This document shows positions 11,919 to 23,500 of a stretch of 64,000 nucleotides of DNA, one piece after another. The number at the start of each line of letters is the position of its first letter. The stretch's first letter is position 1. Made by a program: the position numbers and the translations under genes. The notes beneath the pieces are model-generated. The model was not told where the DNA came from and ran no database searches. It saw only the letters and a program-made list of their open reading frames with translations. Source of the stretch: Otis tarda (lineage: Eukaryota > Chordata > Aves > Otidiformes > Otididae); the NCBI GenBank assembly GCA_026413225.1, contig CM048553.1, positions 138,702,690-138,766,689 of the forward strand, written 5' to 3'.

Positions 11919-11937
11919 TGTCTGCTGCAGGAAGCAT
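11707..11937 (-). pseudogene. CR1 ORF2 C-terminal remnant
   Basis: A 76-codon open stretch covering the conserved C-terminal tail of CR1 ORF2 ([19 protein letters not shown], then [20 protein letters not shown]). It lies beyond the reverse-transcriptase core, so no catalytic residue is included. The first residues come from flanking DNA. Non-functional fragment. Confidence 0.75.
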
Positions 11938-12960
11938 TCCAATTATGCTGCATGCTTATTCAGCATTGGCTAATGTTGTTACCGCCCACAGAATTTTACT
12001 GAAGAAACTGCTCTGGGACAGAGTTTGGGCATTGCTTAATAAAATGGGGCTTGGATCCACAGAGGAGCTCCTGGTTGCCACTGCAGTGTGAGTACTCAAT
12101 GCTACTGATAGCTATTGACGTGATCTGAGCCCTACACTGCAAACAGTAGCCCTTCCTCAGTTTTTAAAGTGAAAATATCCAAAATCACTACAAGGTACTG
12201 CTAGCATCCTTGAATAAACGTCTTAAAAAGATAAGGGTTGTAACACCTGCTTGGAATATGTATTTCATCAGGATGCTCAAAGTAGCTTTGATTGCTGTGG
12301 AGATGATCACTGCACTCCCTAGAAATTCTTCTAGCTAAACACAGGAGCAGGTGTCATGTTGGGAAGCTTCTCCTCTGGAGTGCCCTGACACCTCTGCCAG
12401 AGTTCAGCAATACAAAATGGGGTTTTATAGGAAATTATTTTATTTTATGTAGAAAAACTAAAACACATCATAGACAAGCATTCCTGATTGTCCAAGATCT
12501 GTCTAGATCATTTAGGATTGACTTTGGTTGGAATTTTTGAAGAAGAGGCCTCATTCTTTTCAGAAATTTAGCGATCCCTGGAAGGAAACCAGCTGAATTT
12601 GGGGTGTTGATTTTTACAGCTGGAAGGAGCAAAGCAGCAAAGGAACTTAATTGCAGCTCATCTACCTTGGGAACAGTTTTCTCCAACAAGTAGCGAGTAT
12701 CACCGGATGCTACGGAATTTGGAGACCTTGTAATTCAAAATAGCAGATGCGAAAAACGAATAAGCTATCATAAAGTCACTGTAGTGCAGACGTGGATTTA
12801 GGTCCTTCCTCTCCCTTTTAAATGATGCTGAGCAATTTGGATAACTGTTTACTCAAAGTGGCTATCTGGTGGCTATGAAAATTATTTTCCCAGGGAAATA
12901 ACTTTTTTTTGTTGTTTTTTTTTTTCCTGTCCTTCACCACTAGAGGCAAAACTGAGGGAT
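11919..12960. other. Unassigned noncoding stretch
   Basis: No gene or repeat recognised. An interrupted T-rich run at 12903-12927 immediately precedes the CpG-rich patch. Confidence 0.5.
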
Positions 12961-12972
12961 TTCCCTTTCCCA

Positions 12973-13270
12973 TACCAGAGCTCGGCTGGGGTCGGGAAAC
13001 GAGAAGCCAGACAGAGGGCAGCATCTGCTCGGCGAGCGGCCGGGCTCCGGCTGCGCTCCGGGCGGGCTCCGACTCAGGTGAGGCGGCCTGCGAAGGCAGA
13101 AAATCAGCTGTCGTTGCTTTGGTGCAGTCGCTTGGGAAGCCGTGCGAGCAGAGGAAAGAAGTTTTGAGTCTTTTCACCGCGGTAGCTCCTGCAGTGGCAG
13201 CGGATCAAAGTAGCAGCAGCCCCCGTGGTGGAGTTATTTATACAGATATCAAAGGGAAACTACTGCGGCA
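12973..13270. promoter_or_regulatory. CpG-rich patch with splice donor; candidate promoter
   Basis: About two dozen CpG dinucleotides in roughly 270 bp, in a window where CpG is otherwise scarce outside the young CR1. Runs such as ctcggcgagcggccgggctc are typical of unmethylated vertebrate promoter islands. A strong donor, gactcag|gtgagg, has its exon side ending at 13077 on the plus strand, so a plus-strand first exon of about 50-110 nt could end there. Frames are open on both strands, which is a property of GC-rich DNA and not evidence of coding. It may be the promoter of a long noncoding RNA, an alternative first exon, or an orphan island. Neither TSS nor product can be assigned. Confidence 0.35.
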
Positions 13271-15089
13271 TAATCGGTGAAGCACTCATGGCTAGAAAAC
13301 TGGATGCTAAAAAAAGAAGTGGAGACAATAAGTAGAACATCTGACTGTGGACTTTGTAGTATCATGTATTATCTGGAGCACTGATTTCAGTCCAAGCGGA
13401 TAAAAAAGTGACAACTAGTCCTGTTTACTGACAATCCGACAGTTACTTCTTCTCATATAAGTATAGGCCCTTGTTTCCTAGTGATAGACAGGGTTGTTTG
13501 TGTAAGGACACAAAGGGCTGCAGGTTGCTGTGACAATTTGAATAACAGAATGCCTGTGCAGTTGTTTTATTCCGCTGCTGGCACTGGAAGCCATAGATTA
13601 AGGTTTGAATTGCAAAAAGAATTGAGTAAATTCCTGAGTTTCTATAATAGCTACTATACAAAAGAGAACAGTGACAGGTCCTTTTTAGACCGTGAGTACC
13701 TAAAAATTGACATCTAACAGCATCACCAATCCTGACTACCTTTGTGGATTCGAGCCTGTGCAGAGCAATTAACATCTGCCATGTATAGTTTGTTCTTTCA
13801 TTCATCTTACTCCTAAGAGAACTGTGTGAAATGTTTGTGGGATGTTTGGTTCTTGAGATTGTCAGGCCTCTGCTCTAAGGCCCCAGCTCTCCTTACTGGT
13901 GAGTTATGGGTGCTGGATGTGCCTACTGCAGCCTTTTTACTGGGGTGAAGTTAGATACTAGCTCTGCACCAGTCTGCATCTTCCTGGAAGAGGGACAGGG
14001 GATTCCCAGGAAGCCAGGGAAGGCTGCTAGGCTGGTGTTGATGGGCTTGCAGCACGAACAGTGCAGAGCTCTCTGTCAGGTTTTCAAGTCGGTGGCCTTG
14101 TGCCCACTAGTGCCTCCTCACCTGTGTTATCACATGGAGATTCATAATGCCGTGCACCATTATAGCCCAGCTGTTTCCTCAACCAGGGCTGGACAAGTGA
14201 TACTGTCTTTTCCACAGCTTGCTAGAGGGCAGGGGAGGGCTGTAGCTCCTTGAAATTGGAGTAAGATTTGTCCTTGAGGGCTATATTCGTAAATTAATTT
14301 AGACAGACTGGAGGTATCTAGTCCAGAAGTTAATTTAGTACTTAGTTTTCCTAGACATTTCCCTTGAGCTCTTACGCTGGCTGCTGATATATTCTTAGCC
14401 CAGGACAGCAGGTCCTCACAGGCTTCCCTCACAGCCAGGTCAGATTAGGGGAATTAGCCAGAGTGGTGCCAAGTTCACTGAGGCACCCAGTCCAGAAGAC
14501 GCAGAGTATATACGTTTGCGGCAAAGGACTTGACAGCATAAAGTGCCATCAGGGCTGCCACCTTCTTTGCACCACTGCTGGGCTGTTTCTGCCATTTATC
14601 TGCGACTGCTTAATATGAACAACAGTCAAAATCTCACAAGAGGGAGCCACAGTGTTCCCTCGCCGTTGCTGAATGCCCTTACCAAAACCATAAGGTTTTC
14701 TCTGAGTCTTCTCAGTCCCTTTCTCTCTGAGGTCCTACATCTCTCTCATCAGACCCTGAAATAGGATGCAGATTTGACATGAGGGCTTGTGTCCCTGTCT
14801 CTCCTCCCCTCACCTGCTTTAGCAGTTATTGCAGCTTCCTGGGAGCTGGTGGGTGTTTTGAGCTCTGGTCTCTTGCTTCCCAAAGGAGTACTCGTCACAA
14901 GTCAAACAGGTAAAAAGTGGGTGCCACTTCAAAAGAAAACAGTGAATCTTGCTCCATTCTTTGAAAGAAGTGATGTAGGTACCTTTTCTCTGAAGGATCC
15001 CTGGCTTTGAGACCCACAGGGGTGCAAGAACCTACGGCAGCCCTGAATTATTCCCCTCAGATCCCTGGAACTGCAGCCTCCTTACTCTG

Positions 15090-15195
15090 CCTTGATTTTT
15101 ATTAATAAAATATTAGATGTCCATACACTTCATGGGCTGGGGTCAGACATCTCCAAAGAAATATCCAGAAACCCCCTACTCGGAGAAGCCTGACC
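15090..15195 (-). repeat. Possible LTR-like relic
   Basis: Read on the minus strand it carries ctccgagta and, 31 bases on, ggagatgtctgacccca, then a TTTATTAATAAA stretch and a gcagagtaaggag-like word. The 35.2 kb segment on the plus strand has ctctgagta, 31 bases on ggagaggtttgagccca (14 of 17 matching), then taaataaag and gcagctaaggag. Order and spacing agree but the filler does not align well, so common origin is uncertain. Confidence 0.2.
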
Positions 15196-16107
15196 CCCTG
15201 ACCCCATCCCATGCGATGTATAATCCAATTTGTAACAGAGAATCTTGTATTCTACTCAGTTCAATATTGCCTGAATTCCTTACTGATTTCCAAGGGGTTT
15301 GGGTGTTTATGTTAGTATTTGTATGTGTTTTATTTTTTTTCATATTTTTTTTTCTATTTTAAATGGTTTGTTGGTTGTAGATCCAGTCTACAGCAGTTCT
15401 AAGCGTCTTACTGGGTTAAGCCAAGTGAAGCCAGTGGTTTTGTGCCAGGGTTGAGATGACTCAGTTTCTCCAGCCATCCTCATGGCCCATCACCCACCTC
15501 TAGCTTTTTGGTAGCCTCCAGTTAGTGCATCCACATGTTCTAACAGAAAGAAGAATGCATTACGTTAAAAACAAATAGCTCTTTCTGATTCTTTTGCTTG
15601 CATGAATTTGAAGGTGTGTATAGCAGCAATGAGAGCAGGCGGAGTGGGACCCAAAGCAGCGTTACGACTTAGGGCTGAATTCTCAAATAGGTGGTAAAAT
15701 TCTCAAATAGATTTTTTCCAATGAGTTATCAAGCTACTATAAGTAAGGGTTTGTAAGATGAAATGCTTGTATCCTTCTTTACAAAGTTAATTCAATTCAA
15801 GCAGCTTACACTACATGATTAGGATCTTACAACTGCATGTGCTTCATTTTTTCACATACAAGCCAAGTTGATGAAATTCATAAATACCCAATATTATCCT
15901 AGCAAATTGCAAGCATATTTGGTTTTGCGTTCAGTTTTAATTAGGAAAAGACCCCTGTGAATCATTTGAAAGGTTCTTGGGAACCATTTTAATGGTGCCC
16001 TTTTTTCTGTTTTTCCATGCAAACTTTAGCTGGTGTACTCATGGAAAAGATAATTAGCGATTTACAAATATACTCCTCAGAAAGCAAAGTTGACTTTGTT
16101 ACTTAGT

Positions 16108-16138
16108 AAAACAAACAAACAAGCAAACAAACAAACAC
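16108..16138 (+). repeat. (AAAC)n microsatellite
   Basis: Seven to eight AAAC units with one AAGC interruption, adjacent to ordinary noncoding sequence. Confidence 0.95.
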
Positions 16139-17523
16139 ATGGCTCTCATTCAGGCATGGCAATTTTCTAGCTAGTAGGTAAGTAAGTGAACAACTGAAGT
16201 GAAATATCTGGTATCTCTCTTTTAGATTTCTTACTCAGGTGTGACTCAGGGTTTTAGACAAATAAAAGATAGAGAGGACTCTTCCCCTGCTGTGAAAGTG
16301 CGTGCTAGAAGAAGACTGACACTTCCCATCCACAGTTGCTAAAAGGGAAGCAACAACCCTGAGTCACGTCCAGAGGAATGTCATCAGCCATTGCCCAACA
16401 TGAGTTCCTAAATCAAAATTTCTTCTATCCACATTCCTAAAGTGGTTACACACATGACATACACTGATGCTTTGCATTAAAACAAAAACCTGTATGTTGG
16501 TGTAAGTGAGTTGGAACTTTTTAGAAAGGACAAACTGCCTTTACTGTGTTCTCTGTTACAGTCATTGCCCCGTGCAGTGGAGTAAGCTGCCAGATTATCT
16601 TTTGCTCCAATACTTAGGGAGTGTTTTATTGCCAACCCAAGGCAGTAGTGCATGGCTTTTCTTGATCTTCTTTAAGAGAATTTCTAGAATTTACAGAATT
16701 TATGCACTTTTCCTAAGCATATTCCATAAGAAAATATTGCAATTCCAGAGAACGGAGCACAGTCCTGTCTCTTTCTACTTCAAGCTCTTGTTCTTTGCAC
16801 TGAGGCCTCTGCTCTAGAATAATCCTTTGCTACGATGATCGTTGTATCTTTTCCCAGTTCATTTACAAATTGGACTATTACCATGGTAAAAGATAAACAC
16901 TTCACTGTAAACCACTTCACCAGTGGATCAGTTTTAATTTTCGCAATTAATCTTGTATGCAGGGCTATCTGCATGGCTCTTCTTCCTTGGTTGCGGCTGA
17001 TACACTGTACTGTTCTGCAAGCTGACTCCTCTCATTAATTCTGCCTGATTGTTTTTGCCAGGATGACTTTCTAGAGTGCAGACAGTGCCAGAATTTGCAA
17101 AAATTTCCATGCGATGGAGGGGTATTCTGCAGGGAGGAGGAGGAGACGTGCAAGAAGTCACTTTATATCAGTGCGAATGTCTTGAATGCAACATGCAGAA
17201 AAAAAAGTGCAGTGAGTGGCAGCTTCTTTAGTTTCTGTTTTTTTTTTTCTGCAAGGGTGAGCCCTTTGTCAAGGAGTCAAAGTGAGTTTCATATTTATAG
17301 ACACTCTTTAACTCTTGGAGTGCTAGAAATATCCTGCATAAAAAACTTTCTCTTCTGAGATTTTGAATTTCAGTAGGTGGCCTCCCGTGTTTACATCAGC
17401 CCTTTTCTCCAGGCCTTTGAAGGGAGCTTCTGAAGGAACCTCCTCCATGGTGCAAGTTGACCATCTGTGCAGGGTGGATCCTTTAAACTTGTTGTCGATC
17501 CTGGTGGGATGGGTGGGAGGCCT

Positions 17524-17590
17524 CCTCCTAATCCCACTGAAATCAGAGGAAGGACTCCTATTAACTTTCACAGGGCTTGGATCAGTGCCT
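17524..17590 (+). repeat. Probable old sauropsid interspersed repeat
   Basis: The text cccactgaaatcagagg, then actcctattaactt, then cacagggcttggatcag is a quasi-palindromic arrangement. It resembles a motif of the 'ttgacttcaatgggctttggatcag' type that I associate with repeats scattered through reptile and bird noncoding DNA. I cannot name the family, and the resemblance is from memory. Confidence 0.3.
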
Positions 17591-20500
17591 GTGGGAAGCT
17601 ATTTTACAAATCCCAGCTTGCCTTGAGCAGCCTAATAATGCCAACAGTTCTTGTAACTTAATAGGACATGTTTTGATATAATGTCATTCTTCACTTCAGT
17701 TTTTCTAGGATTATTTGGAGGAATAAGGTCACCCTGTTGAGCTAAAATCTGGGGTCTTGGAGGTTAGGAGAAGGAACCGGTGGTAGGTCCGGTATTTTCT
17801 TTGATGCAGCCCTGTTTATTCGCGAAAAATGTAAATAGCTCTTTTTTTTCCCAGAGCACAGCTGGGATCAAGAAGGTTACAAGTCTTTTGCTTCTAGCAC
17901 CAAAATATTCTTGCAAAATATTCTCTCTGTCTTTTAACAAATTCACTCTTACACTGTCCACAATGCTGCCATTGTGTCACCATGTAGCACTCTCTTGTGA
18001 AGTCCCCTTGCTTTCTCTTCCAGTATAAATTAGATCCTCGCTCACAATATCTCCCATGAGTGACTGTTTCCCTACTTATCATCTCCTGTTCAGACTCCAT
18101 TTATGCTGAACACTTACATTTACAGGGCGAGCCTCTGGGGGAAGTGACCATTTTGTGTTCTGTGTTTACACATCAGTGTTCTTGGTCCACCATAATGACA
18201 ACAACAACAACAGCAACAATTAAAACAATTTTTAGAAAGGCTTGGTGCTCTCAGTTTCCTGCTACTCTGCCCCCTCCCCCTCCATCCGGTACTGCTCTGG
18301 TAACCCTGTCTCAGGTAGTTTTCCAGCTGCAAAAGAGCTAACGGGGTGGCTATTCCCAGCACCGTATGTCTCAAAGGAGCAGTCAGCTGGAAGGCGTCAA
18401 AAGGGAACGGAAAGTTGACAGCAGAAGGAGAAGGACCTGAAATGGTCTATTTGGCAATTTCTTTCCTAACTGAAGTCCAAAAAAGGCTGAGCCAGCTGAT
18501 TCAGGTCTGGGAGCAGGAATTCAGGATTCCTGAGAAGGAGGGAAAGGTCCTGGCCAGCATCTGCAGAGCTGTTCCTGTGCATGTGGGCAGCTTGTTTTGA
18601 ACAGCCAAGCAGGTTCTGAGAAGGATCGAGTTATTAATGTGACTATATAAAAAAGAAATGCTTGTCAAGCCCACTGCTGACAGGATTTCCCGTCTTAAAG
18701 CTTTGTAATTAAGAGGGGAAGACTTTCTGGAAACAAATTATTTTCCTTGAAGAACGACCTGGCACTAAGCAAAGAATTCACTGTGTTTGCACAGACCTGT
18801 CAGAAGGTGAATTTGAACTCATTGCTCTTTCTTATCCCACTGGAGCGTGGGGTTGATGTGTGAATGTGCAGTGTTTACAGAGGGGAACGTGAGCCGGGCA
18901 CATACACAGAGGAGAGTTACAGTTTGTCAACGTAGTTTCTCTAAAAGGAGAAGCATTTCTAATGTAGCTTGGGTGCCAGCCTAATTGTGGGGGCCTGTGG
19001 TGTTCATTATAATGGCACACTGCATTCCTTAGGACTGGGAGATCATTTTATCACAGTATTTGAAGTATAAACTAAAGTAAAAGTAGAAACTGGCTTTTTT
19101 ATTGCTGGTGGGAAGGGCATAGCAGAGGGCATCACTAAGCAGAGGTACTGATCTGGCCCTCTGATATGGCTGTGCAGGCAGCAAAACTTAACTTCAGCTG
19201 GGCAATCGCACTGATGCTTTCCGTACCATCACTGTGCTGCCCAGGGCTCTTGCTCCCCTTGGCTCTTCTCACAGTGGGATTATGTGACGCGGGGCAGTGC
19301 CATGCTGAGACACCAGCCCCGAATGGTGTCTTGGCTACCAGGAGCAGTTATAATTGCGTTAATGCAACTCTTGACCTGTGTTAATTGGCCTTTCTGAGAC
19401 ACTACGTGCGGTTGTCCAACAGGCTTTGTGTTGACACGCCTATTTTGTTTGTAACCCTCACACGACCTTGAGTATCTTCTGCTGAGCCATAGAAACCTGT
19501 TCCTGTACCAGCCGTACCCAAACCATCTTCTCTGGCCTCAGGTACTACAAGAGAACATCTGTGTCACCATCTTGGAGATATAAATTAAAAATTATTCACC
19601 TTCTCTGTTTACTTCAGAGCACTTTTGGCCTGCTGACGTTTTGGCCTATGTTCTTCTAGGATATTTGAAACTCTGAACAGTGCATGTAGGAAAGAATAAG
19701 GTTACACTGCAAATACAGGCCACTGGAGAACAGCTGTGTTTTGCCTATCTATCATTAAATAAAGAATAGAGCTCTAAAAGTGTTTACAGATTGTAAAACA
19801 AAAGCAGATTGAATATGTTTTAAATTCTAGGAACTAACCTAAAAATTGCTATAAAGCAAATATATGGCTTACAGCTGGAAACTTGTCAAAACACCCAAAT
19901 GATTGCTCTGCACTGTCTGGAAAGAGTTTCTGTGCCCAAAGACTTCAGAACAGCAACAGATGTACTGTTGCATAAGAGACACATCCCTGTTTTGAATTTC
20001 AGTTTATAGTACAAAAAGGGCATACAATCGAAGTAAAGTTCTTTTCATCTTACCCCGATCCCTCTGCTTCCTCCTTAACATCTTGTTCCACGTACTTCTC
20101 CTGTGTTAAAGCGATTAGCAGAGATATAGAAAGATGAGAACACACATCATTATAAGAAGAGAAAAAGCCATCTGGCTCAAGAGTTTGTGACTGACTCTTA
20201 ATTCAACCATGTTGGTTTTTTTTCCATGCCCCTCAAGCCCCTCCTTTTCCAGAAACAATCTATGTGATCCCACATCTCCTCTTCAGTAACGTGTTCCAGA
20301 TGGTCAGCTTTGTGCAGAACGGATTTGCCTCAGCTTCTCAGTTTTTTCCTAGTTTCTTTGTTTTCAGATTGCTTCCCTTTTCCATGGAACTCATTTACCC
20401 AATCATCTGGCTCTCTCTGGATCTTTTGCGTAGTTATTATAGTGTAATCAAAAGATGTTCGTGTCACACAGACATTTTTATCTAATGCTAGGTGCCTGCC

Positions 20501-23500
20501 ACACAAGGATAATGAGGCTTTTCTTCTCTTTAAATGAAGATGTGGAAAAAAGCTTGTGGGAGGCTGTGTAAGTAGGCAGTTTTATAGACTTCATTCAATT
20601 AATCAGTATGAATTCAGCATTTTCATTTAATATTGTATTCAGTTCATTAAATAATATTACTAATATCAGTCAGCTTTTTCCACTGTAGGATGGCATCTAT
20701 ACTTCAAACCACTTAGCTCTGCAGTTCACATCTATGTCCTTGTTTCGTGGCTGCCCACACAGCACCAGTTAGAGTTCACCTCTAACTCCTCTTTTGGAGG
20801 AACAGGTTCCCCCTGAAACAGAGTGTGCAGGTGGTTCTGGAGGTCTCTCCTCCCTCCTGAGAGCCCTCCCAGTAGCTGGGAAGGATGATGCTCCTCCAGT
20901 TTGGCTACCTGCCCTTCCATAGCCCCCTGACAAGATCCTGGCAGCCCTTGCACCCTCAAGCAGCCTCCCTTGCTTTCCTGGGCAGCCCAGGATGTGCAAC
21001 ATCTACCCTTCATTACTTGCTGTAAAAATACTCAACCTTGGTGCTGGACGTTTGAAACTGAAATAACAACGGCCAGAAAAGATAATTTAGTCATTGACCA
21101 CCACACTGGGCTCAATGGGCTGTTTCTAGGCTGGTAAACGAAATCCCCAGGCAGGCTGCACATCATGACCGGCACAGCCAAAGCCCTTGCAACTCGACTG
21201 TCCCCATTGAGCGGAGCGGTGTTATCCATGCACGTTATCCTGGGAATAGACCCTAAAGGTATCCAGGCATTGCCCATGAGGTGACCTGGTGGTCGGGGCC
21301 AAAATCATGCCAGGCAACCAAGCTGGGCCAGGGGAACAGATGTGTGCCAGTTGTGTGTCAGTGTTCAAGCCCTGTTTAGTCTATTCATATCGGTGGGGCT
21401 GAGGAGTCTCTATTTACAAGAAATTTTAGAAACTGGAAATAATTATGAAAACATCCTGAGGCCTCATGGGAGTTCAGTAATTCTGAAGATGGAAAAAGAT
21501 GGTCTTTTATACCCTCAGTCCTCTCTGTGAGGAAATAGCCAGCTTCCCTGGACAAGAAATAAGACCGGGCTCATTAGGTTAGGAAGATTTCCCACATTTT
21601 CCATCTGTTGGTGCAAATTGTTGAGGCAACAAATGTGTGACATTTCACAAAGTCAAGAGACTCTCTCAATCTATAGCTGGGGGCTATTCATGTTCAATGA
21701 AAGCTCAGGCTTTAATGTACAGATTTCCGGGAAAGAAGCAGTCTGCGGCGCCAGGACAGAGCAGCTGGAGACATCCATGCACAGCCTGTCTCCAGCCCTG
21801 CCACGGCTCGGAGGTCCATGTGGGAAGTGGGCTGGTCTCCTACCCAACACCCTTCAGCACAAAACTCCCTCTGAACGGCTGCTTCTCTCTGTCTATAGCC
21901 ACAGGAGTGTATCAATTAAAATTAGAGGCATAGTAAAATGCAAAATAAGTTAATGCCTTCTAAAAATACACCTTAAAACAAATAGGCTTATTTTAACATG
22001 GAAAAACATATTAATGAAAACAGTGGATATCTCACAGCTCTCATTGTTTAGAAACAGGGATTTTATTTTTCCAGTCTGGTCTTAATTTTTCCATTCTCTC
22101 CCAATTTGGAGTGCAGTACAAATACAGTACAGCTACATTCCTGCTTTCCATCCTACACCTTGCAGATCACATTGACAACAATTTAAGCAAAAGAATTGTT
22201 CGGAGATACAAGGATCATTTGATTTACAAGAACTCCTAGACTGGAGACATACCATGCTCTCCTGCAGGAGACCAGGAAAGAACAAATGTTGTGTGGATTA
22301 TGTTGCTTATTTTCGTTAATATCTTTGTTGTCTCTCTGAGTTCATACCAGTTATGAAGGAGAAGAACTTTCAATGTGAAATCTTGCTTATCAAAGTTGTT
22401 AAGTAAGCTCAGTTCCATGTCTTAAAGTGCAACGACAAGAGCAATCAATCAAACCAACCTACTTTTTTTTTCCTATTCCCTAATGGGAACATCTTCTGAA
22501 AGCTACTTGTATGTATTTGTGTTCAATACAGCCATTAATAAGACTACAAGAGCTGCAAATATGAAGATTGTTCATAGTAATTTCATACTGCAGAGTATTC
22601 CATGGGTAACTGTATAAAGATAAATGCATTGTATGCACATGTACTTTTTGAAGGATGATCTTTGCTTTTTTCTAGATTAGTAATTGAGCAACAAAACATT
22701 GCAAGTCTGCTTGTCTGATTTGAAATAGGACATTGACTGAACCACTTTTGCAATTGTTTTATTTCATTTGCAACAGCTTTTGAGCACCTGAGCTTTCCTA
22801 GCTTAAATAGCCAGAAAGCGTTAATGTTCAACGCACCTGTTAAGACAAGAATTCAACTTCAAGATATACTTTCTATTGTGATAATTGTCTTTTTCACCAT
22901 ACTGTTGCTGATGAAGATGTCTTCAGTCTCTAATAGAGACCTTGTAACTTTTCTCTCTACTTACCTCTGAGAGTGCAACCAAATTGTGGAAATCCACGAC
23001 CTGGGAACAGTCAGATTACATTTAATGCACTGCAGGATCAGAGCTGCAGTTTCGTACGCTGTGGTGTCTAAGCACCACTGTCATGGAGTGGTTGCTTTCC
23101 ACAACCTAAGCCATAGCTGCATTCTTTTCATGGTTAGATACCCTGATCTACTATATGATCACCTCCAGATTGAGACTGTCCCAGATTATGGTTTTTGGAA
23201 AATTTTGCCTCCTACACAATGAAGCAGGATGGACCCTGCAGACTGTAAGATGCCCAGAGCTAAGCTGTGGGCTGCTCTAGTTTTTGCTCCGCAAGCAGGA
23301 TTGTGCCTTTGCTCTGAGGTGTTTGTCCTGTGGGATATACAAGTGATTTTACAATGTAAATACTGTGGTTTTAAAGGTTACTTTCTCTATGTTTTCTTGC
23401 CAAAAACCAGATTTGTTCTTTAATCTGGTGGTTACTTCAAAGCCACAGGGATAACTCTAGTCTGTTCGGAACACGCCCCCTCCATTCAGGAGGACGCGGA

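Larger units (their letters stand above)
13271..17520. other. Unassigned; (AAAC)n run and possible LTR relic
   Basis: No reading frame above 120 codons and none with recognisable features. It contains the tetranucleotide repeat at 16108-16138 and a possible LTR-like relic at 15090-15195, both listed separately. Nothing else was recognised. Confidence 0.5.

Noticed and set aside
12818..13280. Overlapping frames of 119 and 123 codons on opposite strands over the CpG patch
   Set aside because: GC-rich DNA lacks stops on both strands. The proteins begin in a poly-T/poly-A tract and have no domain.
19166..19384. 72-codon frame with a hydrophobic, signal-peptide-like N-terminus
   Set aside because: No promoter, splice sites or recognisable mature region; hydrophobic short frames are common by chance.
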